Shown here one piece after another: positions 24,801-32,962 of a stretch of DNA of 64,000 bases. A model generated the notes under the pieces. That model was not told the DNA's origin. It did not search any database and saw only the letters and a list, made by a program, of their open reading frames with translations. Location of the stretch: positions 9,952,351 to 10,016,350 of the forward strand of contig JAKZAN010000006.1 of assembly GCA_023053545.1 (NCBI GenBank), written 5' to 3'. Position 1 is the stretch's first letter, and each line of letters begins with the position of its first letter. The stretch is from Lepidurus packardi. Taxonomy: Eukaryota > Arthropoda > Branchiopoda > Notostraca > Triopsidae. A program made the position numbers and the translations under genes.

Positions 24801-27800
24801 GCCTGACAGTGAAACGGAAATGCATTCCTTGTCTCCGTCGATGCGTTTTGGCGGCCGAGTGACCAATGGAACTCCAGGTAAGCGCGAGGGATGGGCGAAA
24901 ACCTCCTTTTCTGTGGATTTGGGACAAATGGGTATGGGTGTGGGCGTGGTTGAAGGCAATGGGCGTGGTGTTGGCATGGGTGCTTGTAGTACTAGTGGGG
25001 AAAAGGTGCACGAGGTGCTGCAAGCGTTGGAGGCAGCTTGGGCTGGGGAAAAAGAGCAAGAGGAGGAGGAGCAAACAATGGAAGAAGACACGCCTACTAA
25101 TAGCGTCAGCACAGACTCATTGGAAACCCATCAAGAATATCAAGGACGCCGCAGGAGCCAAAAAAGAGAAGACTACCCACTGTCGATCCTCAGCAGCATG
25201 ACTATGGATTCGCTGGAAGTCGAAAAGTTGTTCGAAGCTGAGAAACCCCGAGAAAGATTTGAGACATCAAAGTCTGTGCCACCCTTTAAAGACGGTGCTG
25301 CTTCCAAAAGAACCATGAGTCTTCCTAATCCCATTTCTTGGGAGTTGAAATTCGCCGATTCCGAAACTAAAAAGCCCGTTTTGTGGGTCCCACCGAGCGT
25401 GCGCAGCCACAAATGCGATTTGAAGAAGGCCAGTCCCCGTAATTTGTCGAAAAGCTGCGCAAATCTAGCGCCGCATCTTGCGAGTAAAAAACTGGCGGCT
25501 CCGAGTACGTCCAGCAGAAATAATTCTTTCAGAAAACCGCGCTTGAACCCACTCAAGCGATCAGGTACCTTTAATGTTCACGATAAGCCTGCTTGGGCTA
25601 AAAACGTGGCCATCCAACAAGTTTTACCCTCCAAAGTGGGCGTGACTATGGGTCCCAAACACGGCCAAAATGGCAACGGAGGTATACCTCCTTTGTTTGC
25701 TTTTTTCAATTATTTCGTTCAAGTCTACAACCAGGAAAAAACATGTTCGCATTTGCTTGCAAGCGATTGTTATCTTAACCCCTGTGAGACAGGAAATTTG
25801 CAACAATTTGGTGCAGTAACAAGGCCAAAGATGGCGTCTGATTTCACGATGACGCAGCAATGGACGATGACAAGAAACGGTCCAAAAAGAGAAACTCTCT
25901 TTCCCTGAACTTTGCTAAGAATGAAATTCAGTACTATTCCAATGGTTGATACCGAATTAATATATTTTTAAAAATGTGTACTACGTTATTGTTCCAATGG
26001 CGTCCAATTCTGTCATGAATTTACAAGCGAAATTGCTTAAACGCGTTCATATTTCTATAACGTGTGTCTTGCTGAGTTGAAAGGAGAGTTTCTTTTGGGG
26101 TTGCTAAGAACGAAAATCCTTGCTTGGATGTTGGAAAAAACCTACTTAATTTCGGAGCTTTTTCTGGTAATTGACCTTTGTCGCTTTTTGGTGCACATTT
26201 TCCCTTACGTTTTTGCATGTAAATGGTGTTGTTGCGTATGGGTGCGTTTTGTTTTTTTGTTCCTTTTTCGTTGGCTGCTATTTGTATTGTTATGCAGGCT
26301 CTGTTTCGGGAGACACGGAAGAAGAACGCGATGCTGAACGTGAAAACAGCCTCAATAGTAGCGGAGGCATGCGAAGAGCTTGCTCATTGTCTGACCTCAC
26401 CCAACCTTCGCCCAGCCGAAGACTTTTGCCCAATCCACCCAACAATGGTACACTATAATTCTGCATGGCTTTTGTCAGCTTGCCAAAGCCAAAATAAGAC
26501 ACAAACGCAAACAATGTTTGCTCTTTACTTTCTATAAAGAAAATTTATACTTTACAAAATTTACCTTAATTCGATTTAATTTAATGTTTTCCTCTTAATC
26601 ATTTGCGTATTTAGTTTCGGGTAAAGTCGCACCGAAAACGACTGCTACTTCATCTTCAAGTGGAAATAGTAGTAGTAATCGCTCAGCTATGAATCGATTA
26701 AGCAGCAAATCGACTGTGGATTTATCGCGGAGTTCATCCATGTTGCACCAAGTAATTACTGGGTTTTTTTTTTATTGTTTTAGCAAAATTTTGCATGTTT
26801 GAGAAAAATGTTAGGAAATTTTGGCTATAGTTTGTTAGATATTTACTATTTTTTCACTACACTATTTTACTATATTATTTACTAATAATTATTAATTAAT
26901 AATTTAATAATTAATAATTATTAATTAATCATTATTATTAATAAATAATAATTATTAATAAAATAATTATTAATTATTAATTAAAATTATTAAAAAAAAC
27001 TATTTAAAAAAATGGGTAAAACAAAGCCATTTTTAGAAAACAAATAGACACAAATTAGAGAATTATTAAAGGTTTCGTTCTAAAATATTTGAAATTCTAG
27101 TGACAGAAATTAATAGCATGTCTATTTTTCACTAAACTAATCATATTTTGTAGGCGAATGAGAGTGAAGCCGGTGAATCGCGGGTAGTTCGATCGAGTAC
27201 GCATGGAAGGATATCAACTTTAGGTAGGAATGCGACGAGCACTTCCTTGGCCAGGGTAGGGGTCGTACCAAGTCAACAGGCATCTGCTATGCGACCTACG
27301 ATTAGCTCAGCGAACAAAACGAGTGGTTCCAAGCCGAACTCGACCCTCGGAAGCCGATTGACTGCTAAGAGAATGACTGGTGCTGTATCCACAGGTAAAT
27401 AATTCTTTAAAGTATTTCATGAAATATAAGGAAAATAATGTTAAAAGTAATAAAGTCATTAAAAGAGCTTAGCTTAAGAATAGATTTGGATAAATTAAAG
27501 TGGTCGAAAAAAGAAGCTGACGAAAACAACTGATTTTAGTCATTCGAAAAATAATTTTAAAGGACTAACCAAAAATCAATTATTTTTTAAGTCGCAATAA
27601 AACTTACATTTTCTATTCATCTTGTACTTTCGTAGGAGATATACTCCAAGCTATTCATGACGAGTCGAGTTCCGAAGGAGAGCCAGAACGAACAAATGTC
27701 CGAGCACGTGTAATGAATTTCGAACGGAGTGTCACGTAAGTTATTGCTTTAGGTTTTTGTAGTACACATAATAATTTAAAAAACCACAGGAAAAGTCAGT

Positions 27801-28500
27801 CGTCCAATGCAGTTGCTTCGGGCCGTCGCATGCCATCTACGGGCTTAAGTAACCGCACGACTAGTGAAAAGGATCTCAGGAAGTCTACTCCCCCCAGCTC
27901 AGGCAGTACAACGAGTTCTAAGCACGAAGCGAGCAAGAAATTAACGCCAGACGCAACCATAGTCCGCCAATTATTATTTAGCCCCCAAGAAGAGAAAGAT
28001 CCATGCAAAGGATCCTGTGAGTTGTCTTCTTTTATGTTTCTTCGCTTATTAGTTTATTTATTTTTTATTTTATTTTTTTTTGTCCTGAATTAGTGAGTCG
28101 AGCGTCCTGTGAAATGGCAGTGGAAACGTTTAGGAATGCTGCGGACTCACTGTTGGTTCTGCAAAGACGGCTTTCTGGGGGAAGTTTCATGCCTGGCTCA
28201 CGTGGGAGCTCAACCCAAGAAACGGAATCGAATCTATCGGACCGGGAACGAAGCGAATTACTGCATTACCTGTCTTCTTCAATCGTCCCTATTTTGCAAA
28301 GATTGAGGCCCTTGCAGCCAGCCGTTTTAGACCAGGATGTACCCAATATGCCGAGCGAAATGCCCCGCGACATTGCTGTAGTACCGCCAGAACTGGGAAC
28401 TAATAATCCCATGATGGTGCAGATGATGCAGCAATACTCGGACATGCTTTTAACGATGTTTCAGCAGAGGATGCAGACCAATGGAGGTTCAAATAACTAA
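6823..28500 (+). CDS. Wdr62: MAPKBP1/WDR62 ortholog (JNK-scaffold WD40 protein)
   Basis: 26 coding exons join without a frame break into 1,884 residues: 6823-6909, 14633-14724, 17570-17783, 17884-18099, 18185-18367, 18466-18626, 18708-18843, 18949-19149, 19453-19634, 19735-20227, 20624-20892, 20950-21066, 21280-21485, 21558-21658, 21807-21875, 22127-22231, 22507-22628, 22845-23060, 23171-23456, 24745-25681, 26298-26447, 26615-26751, 27154-27394, 27636-27735, 27790-28016, 28094-28500. Residues 30-740 are tandem WD40 repeats matching vertebrate MAPKBP1/WDR62 ([38 protein letters not shown]). GPLPLWAK (about 785) and [11 protein letters not shown] (about 1070) are conserved family motifs. The last 130 residues carry the C-terminal helix. 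Between 1152 and 1750 it is Ser/Lys-rich and disordered. Known family members scaffold JNK signalling and work at spindle poles and centrosomes. Many residues ([15 protein letters not shown]) are closer to MAPKBP1. The intron after 21658 has a GC donor. Confidence 0.96.
7250..8300 (+). other. Intron sequence with degenerate AT-rich words
   Basis: This part of the 7.7-kb first intron shows no exon or transposon that I recognise. From about 7930 to 8260 it is a loose field of diverged GAAATTT and TTCGAAA-like words without a fixed period. Confidence 0.4.
11068..11130 (-). mobile_element. Solo terminal repeat of a Tigger/pogo-like element
   Basis: Read on the minus strand from the TA at 11131-11132 this begins CAGTGGTGCCTCACAAAACG and then carries CAATCCG. 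It is the same terminal repeat as the larger relic at 23599-24362. No matching second end or transposase remnant is seen nearby, so it is a fragment or a solo end inside the first intron of the WD40 gene. Confidence 0.6.
13259..13378 (+). CDS. Wdr62: Candidate alternative first coding exon of the MAPKBP1/WDR62 gene
   Basis: The ATG at 13259 opens 40 codons that end in FVPLGQ directly before a GTATAT donor at 13379. Phase is 0, as for the first exon at 6823-6909, which ends DVPLGDR. Both would splice to the exon at 14633, giving [13 protein letters not shown] or [14 protein letters not shown]. The shared VPLG end and phase make an alternative promoter and N-terminus plausible. An in-frame stop at 13208-13210 bounds the frame upstream. 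The residues are acidic and serine-rich and match nothing I know. Transcript data would decide. Confidence 0.5.
14049..14095. repeat. Near-perfect hairpin, 20-bp arms
   Basis: Arms 14049-14068 and 14076-14095 pair at 19 of 20 positions around a 7-base loop (arm starts TGACACCTCAAGCAAT). It lies in the first intron. It is too short for a normal microRNA precursor. Confidence 0.8.
14884..14995. repeat. Degenerate TAATGTAGATA tandem repeat
   Basis: About ten diverged copies of a TAATGTAGATAT-like unit run in tandem in intron 2 of the MAPKBP1/WDR62 gene. Confidence 0.7.
15080..17140 (+). other. Intron 2 interior, no gene recognised
   Basis: AT-rich intron sequence. Between about 16100 and 16400 words such as AACAATGAAAT and AACGAAGTT recur, which leaves an open frame on both strands. 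I take this as diverged repeat sequence, not a gene. Confidence 0.4.
17144..17189. repeat. Perfect hairpin, 21-bp arms, 4-base loop
   Basis: Arms 17144-17164 and 17169-17189 are exact reverse complements around ATAC. The inner part reads AGGTCA-ATAC-TGACCT, two nuclear-receptor half-sites facing each other. It lies in intron 2 of the WD40 gene. Confidence 0.9.
19209..19308. repeat. TGGTTAAGTTCAAA minisatellite
   Basis: About six diverged copies of a 14-20-base unit with the core AATGGTTAAGTT lie in the intron between the exons ending at 19149 and starting at 19453. Confidence 0.75.
22251..22401. mobile_element. Small foldback element with GC-rich internal direct repeats
   Basis: Terminal arms 22251-22282 and 22370-22401 are inverted repeats matching at 30 of 32 positions. 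Between them CGTCCTTGTGTCGG-like words repeat four times in direct orientation, and another copy follows at about 22410-22422. The block is GC-rich inside an AT-rich intron (22232-22506) of the WD40 gene. It carries no coding capacity. The family is unknown to me; a foldback-type MITE is the simplest reading. Confidence 0.65.
23599..24362 (-). mobile_element. Tigger/pogo DNA transposon relic
   Basis: The 764-bp insertion in the intron 23457-24744 is bounded by TA on both sides. Its ends are inverted repeats (TAGTGGTGCCTCGCATAACG on the left; CAGTGGTGCCTGGCATAACG on the reverse of the right end). On the minus strand from 24198 a relic transposase starts [20 protein letters not shown], the helix-turn-helix start of CENP-B/Tigger transposases. 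Further on, [14 protein letters not shown] matches the second DNA-binding domain. The DDE catalytic part is missing and stops and shifts are present, so it is an internally deleted, dead copy. Confidence 0.85.
26862..27000. repeat. ATTAATAATTA low-complexity tract
   Basis: About 140 bases of A and T only, mostly ATTAATAATTATT units with many small palindromes. It lies in the intron 26752-27153. Confidence 0.85.
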
Positions 28501-28976
28501 CGAGAACTTAGAAAAAAAAATGGGTCGAGTGTTTAGTAAGGAGAAGTGCCAAAGAAAAGAGGCGTGTTTAAAAGAACGAAAAGGGCCAAAACAATTGGAA
28601 ACATTCCAACAACTATACCCCACCCAAATAATGTGACGACGATCTTTTTCTTTAACCTTTTATTTTTGTTGGATTATGTGATACCCTTTACTGGAGTATA
28701 ACCCTCAGCTTGTGGATTCTTATTCAAAGCTTAATTCTAATTTCAAGGTTTTCCGTTACAAACCATATCCAAAAAGTTACATACCATACACCTTTGAACC
28801 ATTCGTATGTGTTTTTGTATGCATTACAAGTGACATGTTGGCTGAATAACCGATGTGGACATAATAACAGGAGTCGTTTGTGTATACTTGTGCGAAACGA
28901 GTAGGAAGGAACATTGGTACGTAAGCGCCAAAATGATCAAAACATTCGAGTTTTCTTTGTTTCAGAGCTCTAGTGC
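28501..28976 (+). other. 3' flank of the MAPKBP1/WDR62 gene
   Basis: The stop codon is at 28498-28500. No second gene is seen. The first AATAAA on the plus strand that I find is at 28998-29003, inside the loop of the hairpin below, so the 3' untranslated region may run to about 29020. Confidence 0.5.
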
Positions 28977-29031
28977 TTAGTGCTTTTCGGGCTAGTGAAT
29001 AAAAATTATTCAGTAGTCCGAAAAGCACTAG
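28977..29031. repeat. Foldback, 26-bp arms
   Basis: Arms 28977-29002 and 29006-29031 match at 23 of 26 positions with only 3 bases between. The arms contain AGTGCTTTTCGG and its complement. It separates the WD40 gene from the BEL/Pao fossil and overlaps a possible poly(A) signal. Confidence 0.8.
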
Positions 29032-29049
29032 TTTCAATTCCTTACTAAA

Positions 29050-29840
29050 TAGTAATTGAGGATCTCAAGGTTTCTAAAACCTATTCCTGCACTTGTAAAC
29101 AAGATAACGCACCTTTCAGGCCATAAGAAACGAACATGGTCCCAATCCTCATCGGACAGACCGATTTGTAGAAATGCCTTTCCGACATCGGCTGTAACTG
29201 CAAAGGGTTGGATGGAATCGGAGAAGGATGGCAAGCAAATCATTTTGAAGAGGGGGCCCTGGCTCAAGACTATCGTTGGGGCTCGATCAGGGGCGTCGCG
29301 AGGGGGGGGTTTGGGGGGGTACACCACCCCCCCAATAATTGGCCAAAAACCGATTCGGTAAAATTTGGGTCGCCGTCGGTAAAATTCGGAAAATGAAAAT
29401 AAAACGAGTATTATTCAATAAATCTCGAAAAATTAAAGGAAATAACTACGATAATAACTGTTTAAATCTTTAATAGTCGATAGAAAATATAAGATAGAAA
29501 CTATAATACAGTCGGTAAAATCGTCAACTACAGTCGGTAAAACTAAGGTCTCCACCCCCCCAATGGAAACCCCCTCGCGACGCCCCTAGGCTCGATGCAT
29601 TGGCTTTGCAAGAGCAGTAAAAAACGAAGCGGATTGGTGTAGTCAAGGAGTAATTACCGGGTGATACGGAATGTAGTGGAATGCAGTATTTCTGACATCA
29701 CGGGAGGTGATGTCACGAAGCTTCGAATCTTTCTATGAATCCCTTGGATTCATAGTCACGGATGACTTGAGCGTACTGTTCAAATAGCTCGGAGTCCCGG
29801 TTTTCTATTTTGAAAAAATCAAGCTCGGATACAATTTTTT
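29050..29840 (-). mobile_element. BEL/Pao LTR retroelement fossil (reverse transcriptase region)
   Basis: On the minus strand stretches such as ELFEQYAQVIRDYESKGFIE, YIPYHPV and ADVGKAFLQIGLSDEDWD are typical of the pol gene of BEL/Pao elements, just before and within the reverse transcriptase domain. No LTRs, gag or integrase are seen in the window. The piece is a broken fragment with several disruptions and is split by a later hAT-like MITE at 29288-29588. Its decay suggests an old copy. Confidence 0.8.
29288..29588. mobile_element. hAT-like MITE with 8-bp target duplication
   Basis: A 301-bp element starts CAGGGGCGTCGCGAGG and its reverse starts TAGGGGCGTCGCGAGG. It is flanked on both sides by the 8-mer GGCTCGAT (29280-29287 and 29589-29596). 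Inside, TCGGTAAAA occurs four times, like subterminal transposase-binding repeats. There is no coding capacity. An 8-bp duplication with CAGGGGCG ends indicates the hAT superfamily. It sits inside the BEL/Pao fossil and is therefore younger. Confidence 0.88.
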
Positions 29841-30798
29841 TAATATAAAATATGGAATTATACAAAATTAATTATTAAAAAATAATTTCTATTCAGAATT
29901 CTCAGTAGAGAAAATTCCCAAGGTTTACCTCCAATACGTAACCAGTTTCTAATAAATTGATGAGTTTAATCTCGGATGCTCACTTTGTAGGAGGGTCAGG
30001 GGGCGGGAAGGGTGAAAGTGGTATTTTCCTTTTCATTTAATTATTACAAAATGCACCTGTTTTGGCCCATGCATAATTGTCAAACGCTACATTAACCGAA
30101 TGTTGACGCATAGCATACCATATGCATAAAAAAGTGTAAGAAGAGAATATAGTCTGACGTTTGAGTCGTTACAGTCTGTCCAAAGAGTTTTTGGCATTAC
30201 GTCCAAAGACTTTGCCTTGTGGGAAGAGTTAGATCATGTCCGAATGGACCTCACCACACTCTCTCCATTTTGATTTAAATAGAACTTATGCCTCTTAATT
30301 CTCTAGATCTTAGGGCTTTTTTAATCCTCTCAAATGCCCTAATTTTGAAAGCTTCCGGATTTTTATTTTTTACAATTCTTCATTGTTTGGCTGTTTGCCG
30401 TTTGGAAGGAGCTATGACGATCATGGTAAGAAGAAATACCAAACTTTTTCTATTTTCTTTTTGTCTATTTTTTTTTCAAATAAAGCGAAGTTAACAATAA
30501 CGTAAGAACGAATGTATTATCAGAAAGACGAAAATGTTATATTGTAGAGTAAAATACGAGTCGAATTGAAGGGGACTGAATTTATTTCCTAAAGGATTGC
30601 TTGAGTTCAAGTACAAAAAAGCCTAGAACTTAACAACGCTCAATGTTTTCTTAGTTTTCTGTTTGTTAAGGTAAGAAACATGTTGGGATGGGATGGGAGA
30701 AAAGGGGTATCAAGCGGAAAAACTTTCAAGGCTTTCATCTTGAAAAATGTTCCCTGAAGTTATAACCGAAGAACTGGACTGAACTTGACATCAAAACT
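29841..30798. other. Intergenic and 3' flank of NAA50
   Basis: No gene is recognised. It should hold the NAA50 3' untranslated region (minus strand). The remainder is AT-rich without a clear repeat. Confidence 0.5.
30581..30586 (-). terminator. Likely poly(A) signal of NAA50
   Basis: AATAAA on the minus strand lies about 215 bases past the NAA50 stop codon. It is the first canonical signal I find downstream. Confidence 0.45.
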
Positions 30799-31606
30799 TC
30801 AATGTTGATCTCCATTGACCAGGTGACTTGGTCTTAGTGTCTTTTGCAACACGTGGGCGTCCGACGGCTCAATTCGTTTGTAGTAATGTTCTTTCGTTTC
30901 CACGATTTCAAATCCAAACTTCTTGTAGAAGTCAATGGCACTATCATTGTTCACTTGAACGTGACTTTCAAAAACAAAAAAACACGATTAGCATGACTAA
31001 TAAAATTTAATTTACCAAGAGAAAATCCTTACAGGAAGATACTGTCAATGTTGCCATCCTTTTCCACAACGTTTAGCACATGCTCGAGCATCTTAGTGCC
31101 GATTCCTCTTCTTCTATAAGGAGCTAGACAACCCAGTGTCATTATGTACAGTTTTCTTGAGCCTTCAACCACGTCAATGCGACAACACACTGCCCCCACG
31201 ACGATGTCATTGTAATAGGCTAAACATAAACAAAATAAGCATAAGAAAATACTCATAACGATTTAATTTAAGAACTGTTTATTAAGACCAATTCATGAAG
31301 ATAAGAGTAATGATTACCAAGTTTAGCCAGTTCTCCAGCTTCGAGTATGTCCTTGTAGAACTTGTCATTGTAAGACACCGGAAAGACAACTTGGTTGAGT
31401 CGTTTCAGCTGTTTTATGTTATGAGGCGTCACATCTCCCAACTCAATCGTTGCCCTAATTAGTTCAGATATACATGGTCAAATACGCAATTAAAGAGTTA
31501 GTTTATGTGTAGATTAAGTTCAGCCGCATGGCCAAACTCTGGAGCCTTTCATACGAGCAGCTAGACAATCGGGTAAAAATTAAATGCTGAAAACTAACCT
31601 AGTCAT
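30799..31606 (-). CDS. Naa50: NAA50 / San, N-alpha-acetyltransferase
   Basis: Exons 31606-31599, 31454-31318, 31219-31033 and 30964-30799 join in frame to 165 residues (human 169). The protein aligns end to end with NAA50 and with fly San, including the start MTR(A)TIELGDVTPHN. The substrate pocket F27, P28, V29 and Y31 is present, as are the catalytic Y73 and H112 and the acetyl-CoA loop RRRGIG (84-89). The enzyme acetylates N-termini starting with Met, associates with the NatA complex and is needed for sister-chromatid cohesion. The first coding exon is only 8 bases (ATGACTAG before a GTTAGT donor), which is why it is easy to miss. Its neighbours upstream on the same strand are the let-7-complex microRNAs. 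The short C-terminal tail is poorly conserved in the family. Confidence 0.95.
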
Positions 31607-31939
31607 GTTTTCAATGCGAAGGGGCTTATTTTGCTAATGACTAAATAAAAATAAGCACATTCACACCACACGTTTACGAGCCTGGAAGAAAACGTGCTGG
31701 CTTGTTTTGACGTTACTTGCTTGAGCAAAATGACTAGGTTAAACAAGTGAAATGAAGAGAGTGGTATAACCCGTCCAACCCTTCCGACGCCAAATCTTCA
31801 CGTGGCTCCATCTATGCTTAACTGAATTACTAAATTCCCAGGGATGGGACGCCTTCCCTAAAAAAAAAAAATTCTTGCGCTATTTGAAGGAGACTTAATT
31901 CATTTTAGCGCGGCAAAATCATAACAAATTTCACTTTAC

Positions 31940-32016
31940 CTCTTCACTAGAGCATTAGCAACATCATTACCCAAGGAGAACCATCTTTCATCGTTTGTAG
32001 TAATTAGAGACGACAT
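31940..32016 (-). CDS. Naa50: Candidate alternative first exon of NAA50
   Basis: An ATG at 32016 opens 25 codons plus two bases (MSSLITTNDERWFSLGNDVA...) ending in AAGAG before a GTAAAG donor at 31939. The phase is the same as that of the 8-base exon at 31606-31599. Splicing to 31454 would give ...LVKR-ATIELGD, adding about 23 residues before the conserved core. I know no homologous extension. It could instead be a 5' untranslated exon with a small upstream frame. Confidence 0.4.
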
Positions 32017-32902
32017 CTTTGCTTTCGCACATCTTTTATATATTTAAAAAAACTATAAATATCACGAAAACCGCCCTTTAATTCAGAAACCACTTGCACA
32101 TTTTAATGTATTAAAGAAGACACGTTTCAAGAGGAAGCGCACCCCCCAAAAAATAAGATTACTTGAATGAGATTCTCAGGCGTTGTCTTTTTTGGACTGG
32201 ACAAAATGTATTCCATACTTAAGCGGCCAAATACAAACCCGTTTTCCCAGTATAGTTGTTTCCTTTTTTTATTTGTTTATAAAAACCAGTACCATGGGGG
32301 AAAGTTCTAGGTTTACGCTCGTGTAAATAGCAGAGAAAACCCCCGAAGTGTTGCTTATAGGTTGTCTCCCTTCGTATGCAAAGGACTTCTTAAAATGTAT
32401 ATAAATTGGAGGGTCCTCAAAAGGTTCGCCGTGGTTGTGAACAATTGTCAGCTTAGTAAACGGAGGGGAAAAGTATTTTGCTTCTGCTATTGCCCCCAAA
32501 AAACTTGCCGTATGCTTCTCTACACAGTTCTGTAGTATCAACAAGTAGTAAAGAAAAAATAATAACAAAAATAACTAGAAAAGAAACAAGTTAGATACAA
32601 CGTTGTTTTGCCCAGCTCCGGACTTTGGATTATGACTCGCTGGACACTGACAGGAGGTATATAGTTCAGCCAAGGTATACGAGTACACGCCGGGTTTAGA
32701 TCGCAAGATACGAATCACTAGAAAGGGAGGAACACAAAAGAAAAACCCGAATCCTTGGGGCATGTGATCGCAACAGCAACACGTAACTATAGCTTCTTTC
32801 AGAACTATTTTAAAGAGATGGTAACGTACCGTACAGGAACCCCTTTGACACACCGTTTTACTCCCTTTTACTGTCGTTTTGATTGTGGAAGATGAGCTGA
32901 TG
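32017..32902 (-). other. Spacer between NAA50 and miR-125
   Basis: No gene is recognised. It must hold the NAA50 promoter and possibly the 3' end of the let-7-complex primary transcript, which runs toward NAA50 on the same strand. Confidence 0.5.
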
Positions 32903-32962
32903 CCCATACCTGAGAAGCTAGCCTGTGAGAGGTTATCACAAGTTAGGGTCTCAGGGAATGGG
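32903..32962 (-). ncRNA. mir-125: mir-125 precursor
   Basis: The minus strand carries the miR-125 5p sequence, TCCCTGAGACCCTAACTTGT with GA following, at 32957-32936, identical to the fly microRNA. The 3' arm (CACAGGCTAGCTTCTCAGGT, about 32926-32907) pairs with it around a loop of about seven bases. The outer CCCAT and ATGGG close the stem. miR-125 (founder lin-4) represses heterochronic targets such as lin-28 and chinmo in known systems. It is the last member of the let-7 complex here, about 4.8 kb after let-7. A long open frame (32575-33144) overlaps it by chance. Confidence 0.96.

Noticed and set aside
24763-25112. Antisense and shifted frames over the large WD40-gene exon
   Set aside because: They are shadows of the real exon 24745-25681, which is in frame with its neighbours.
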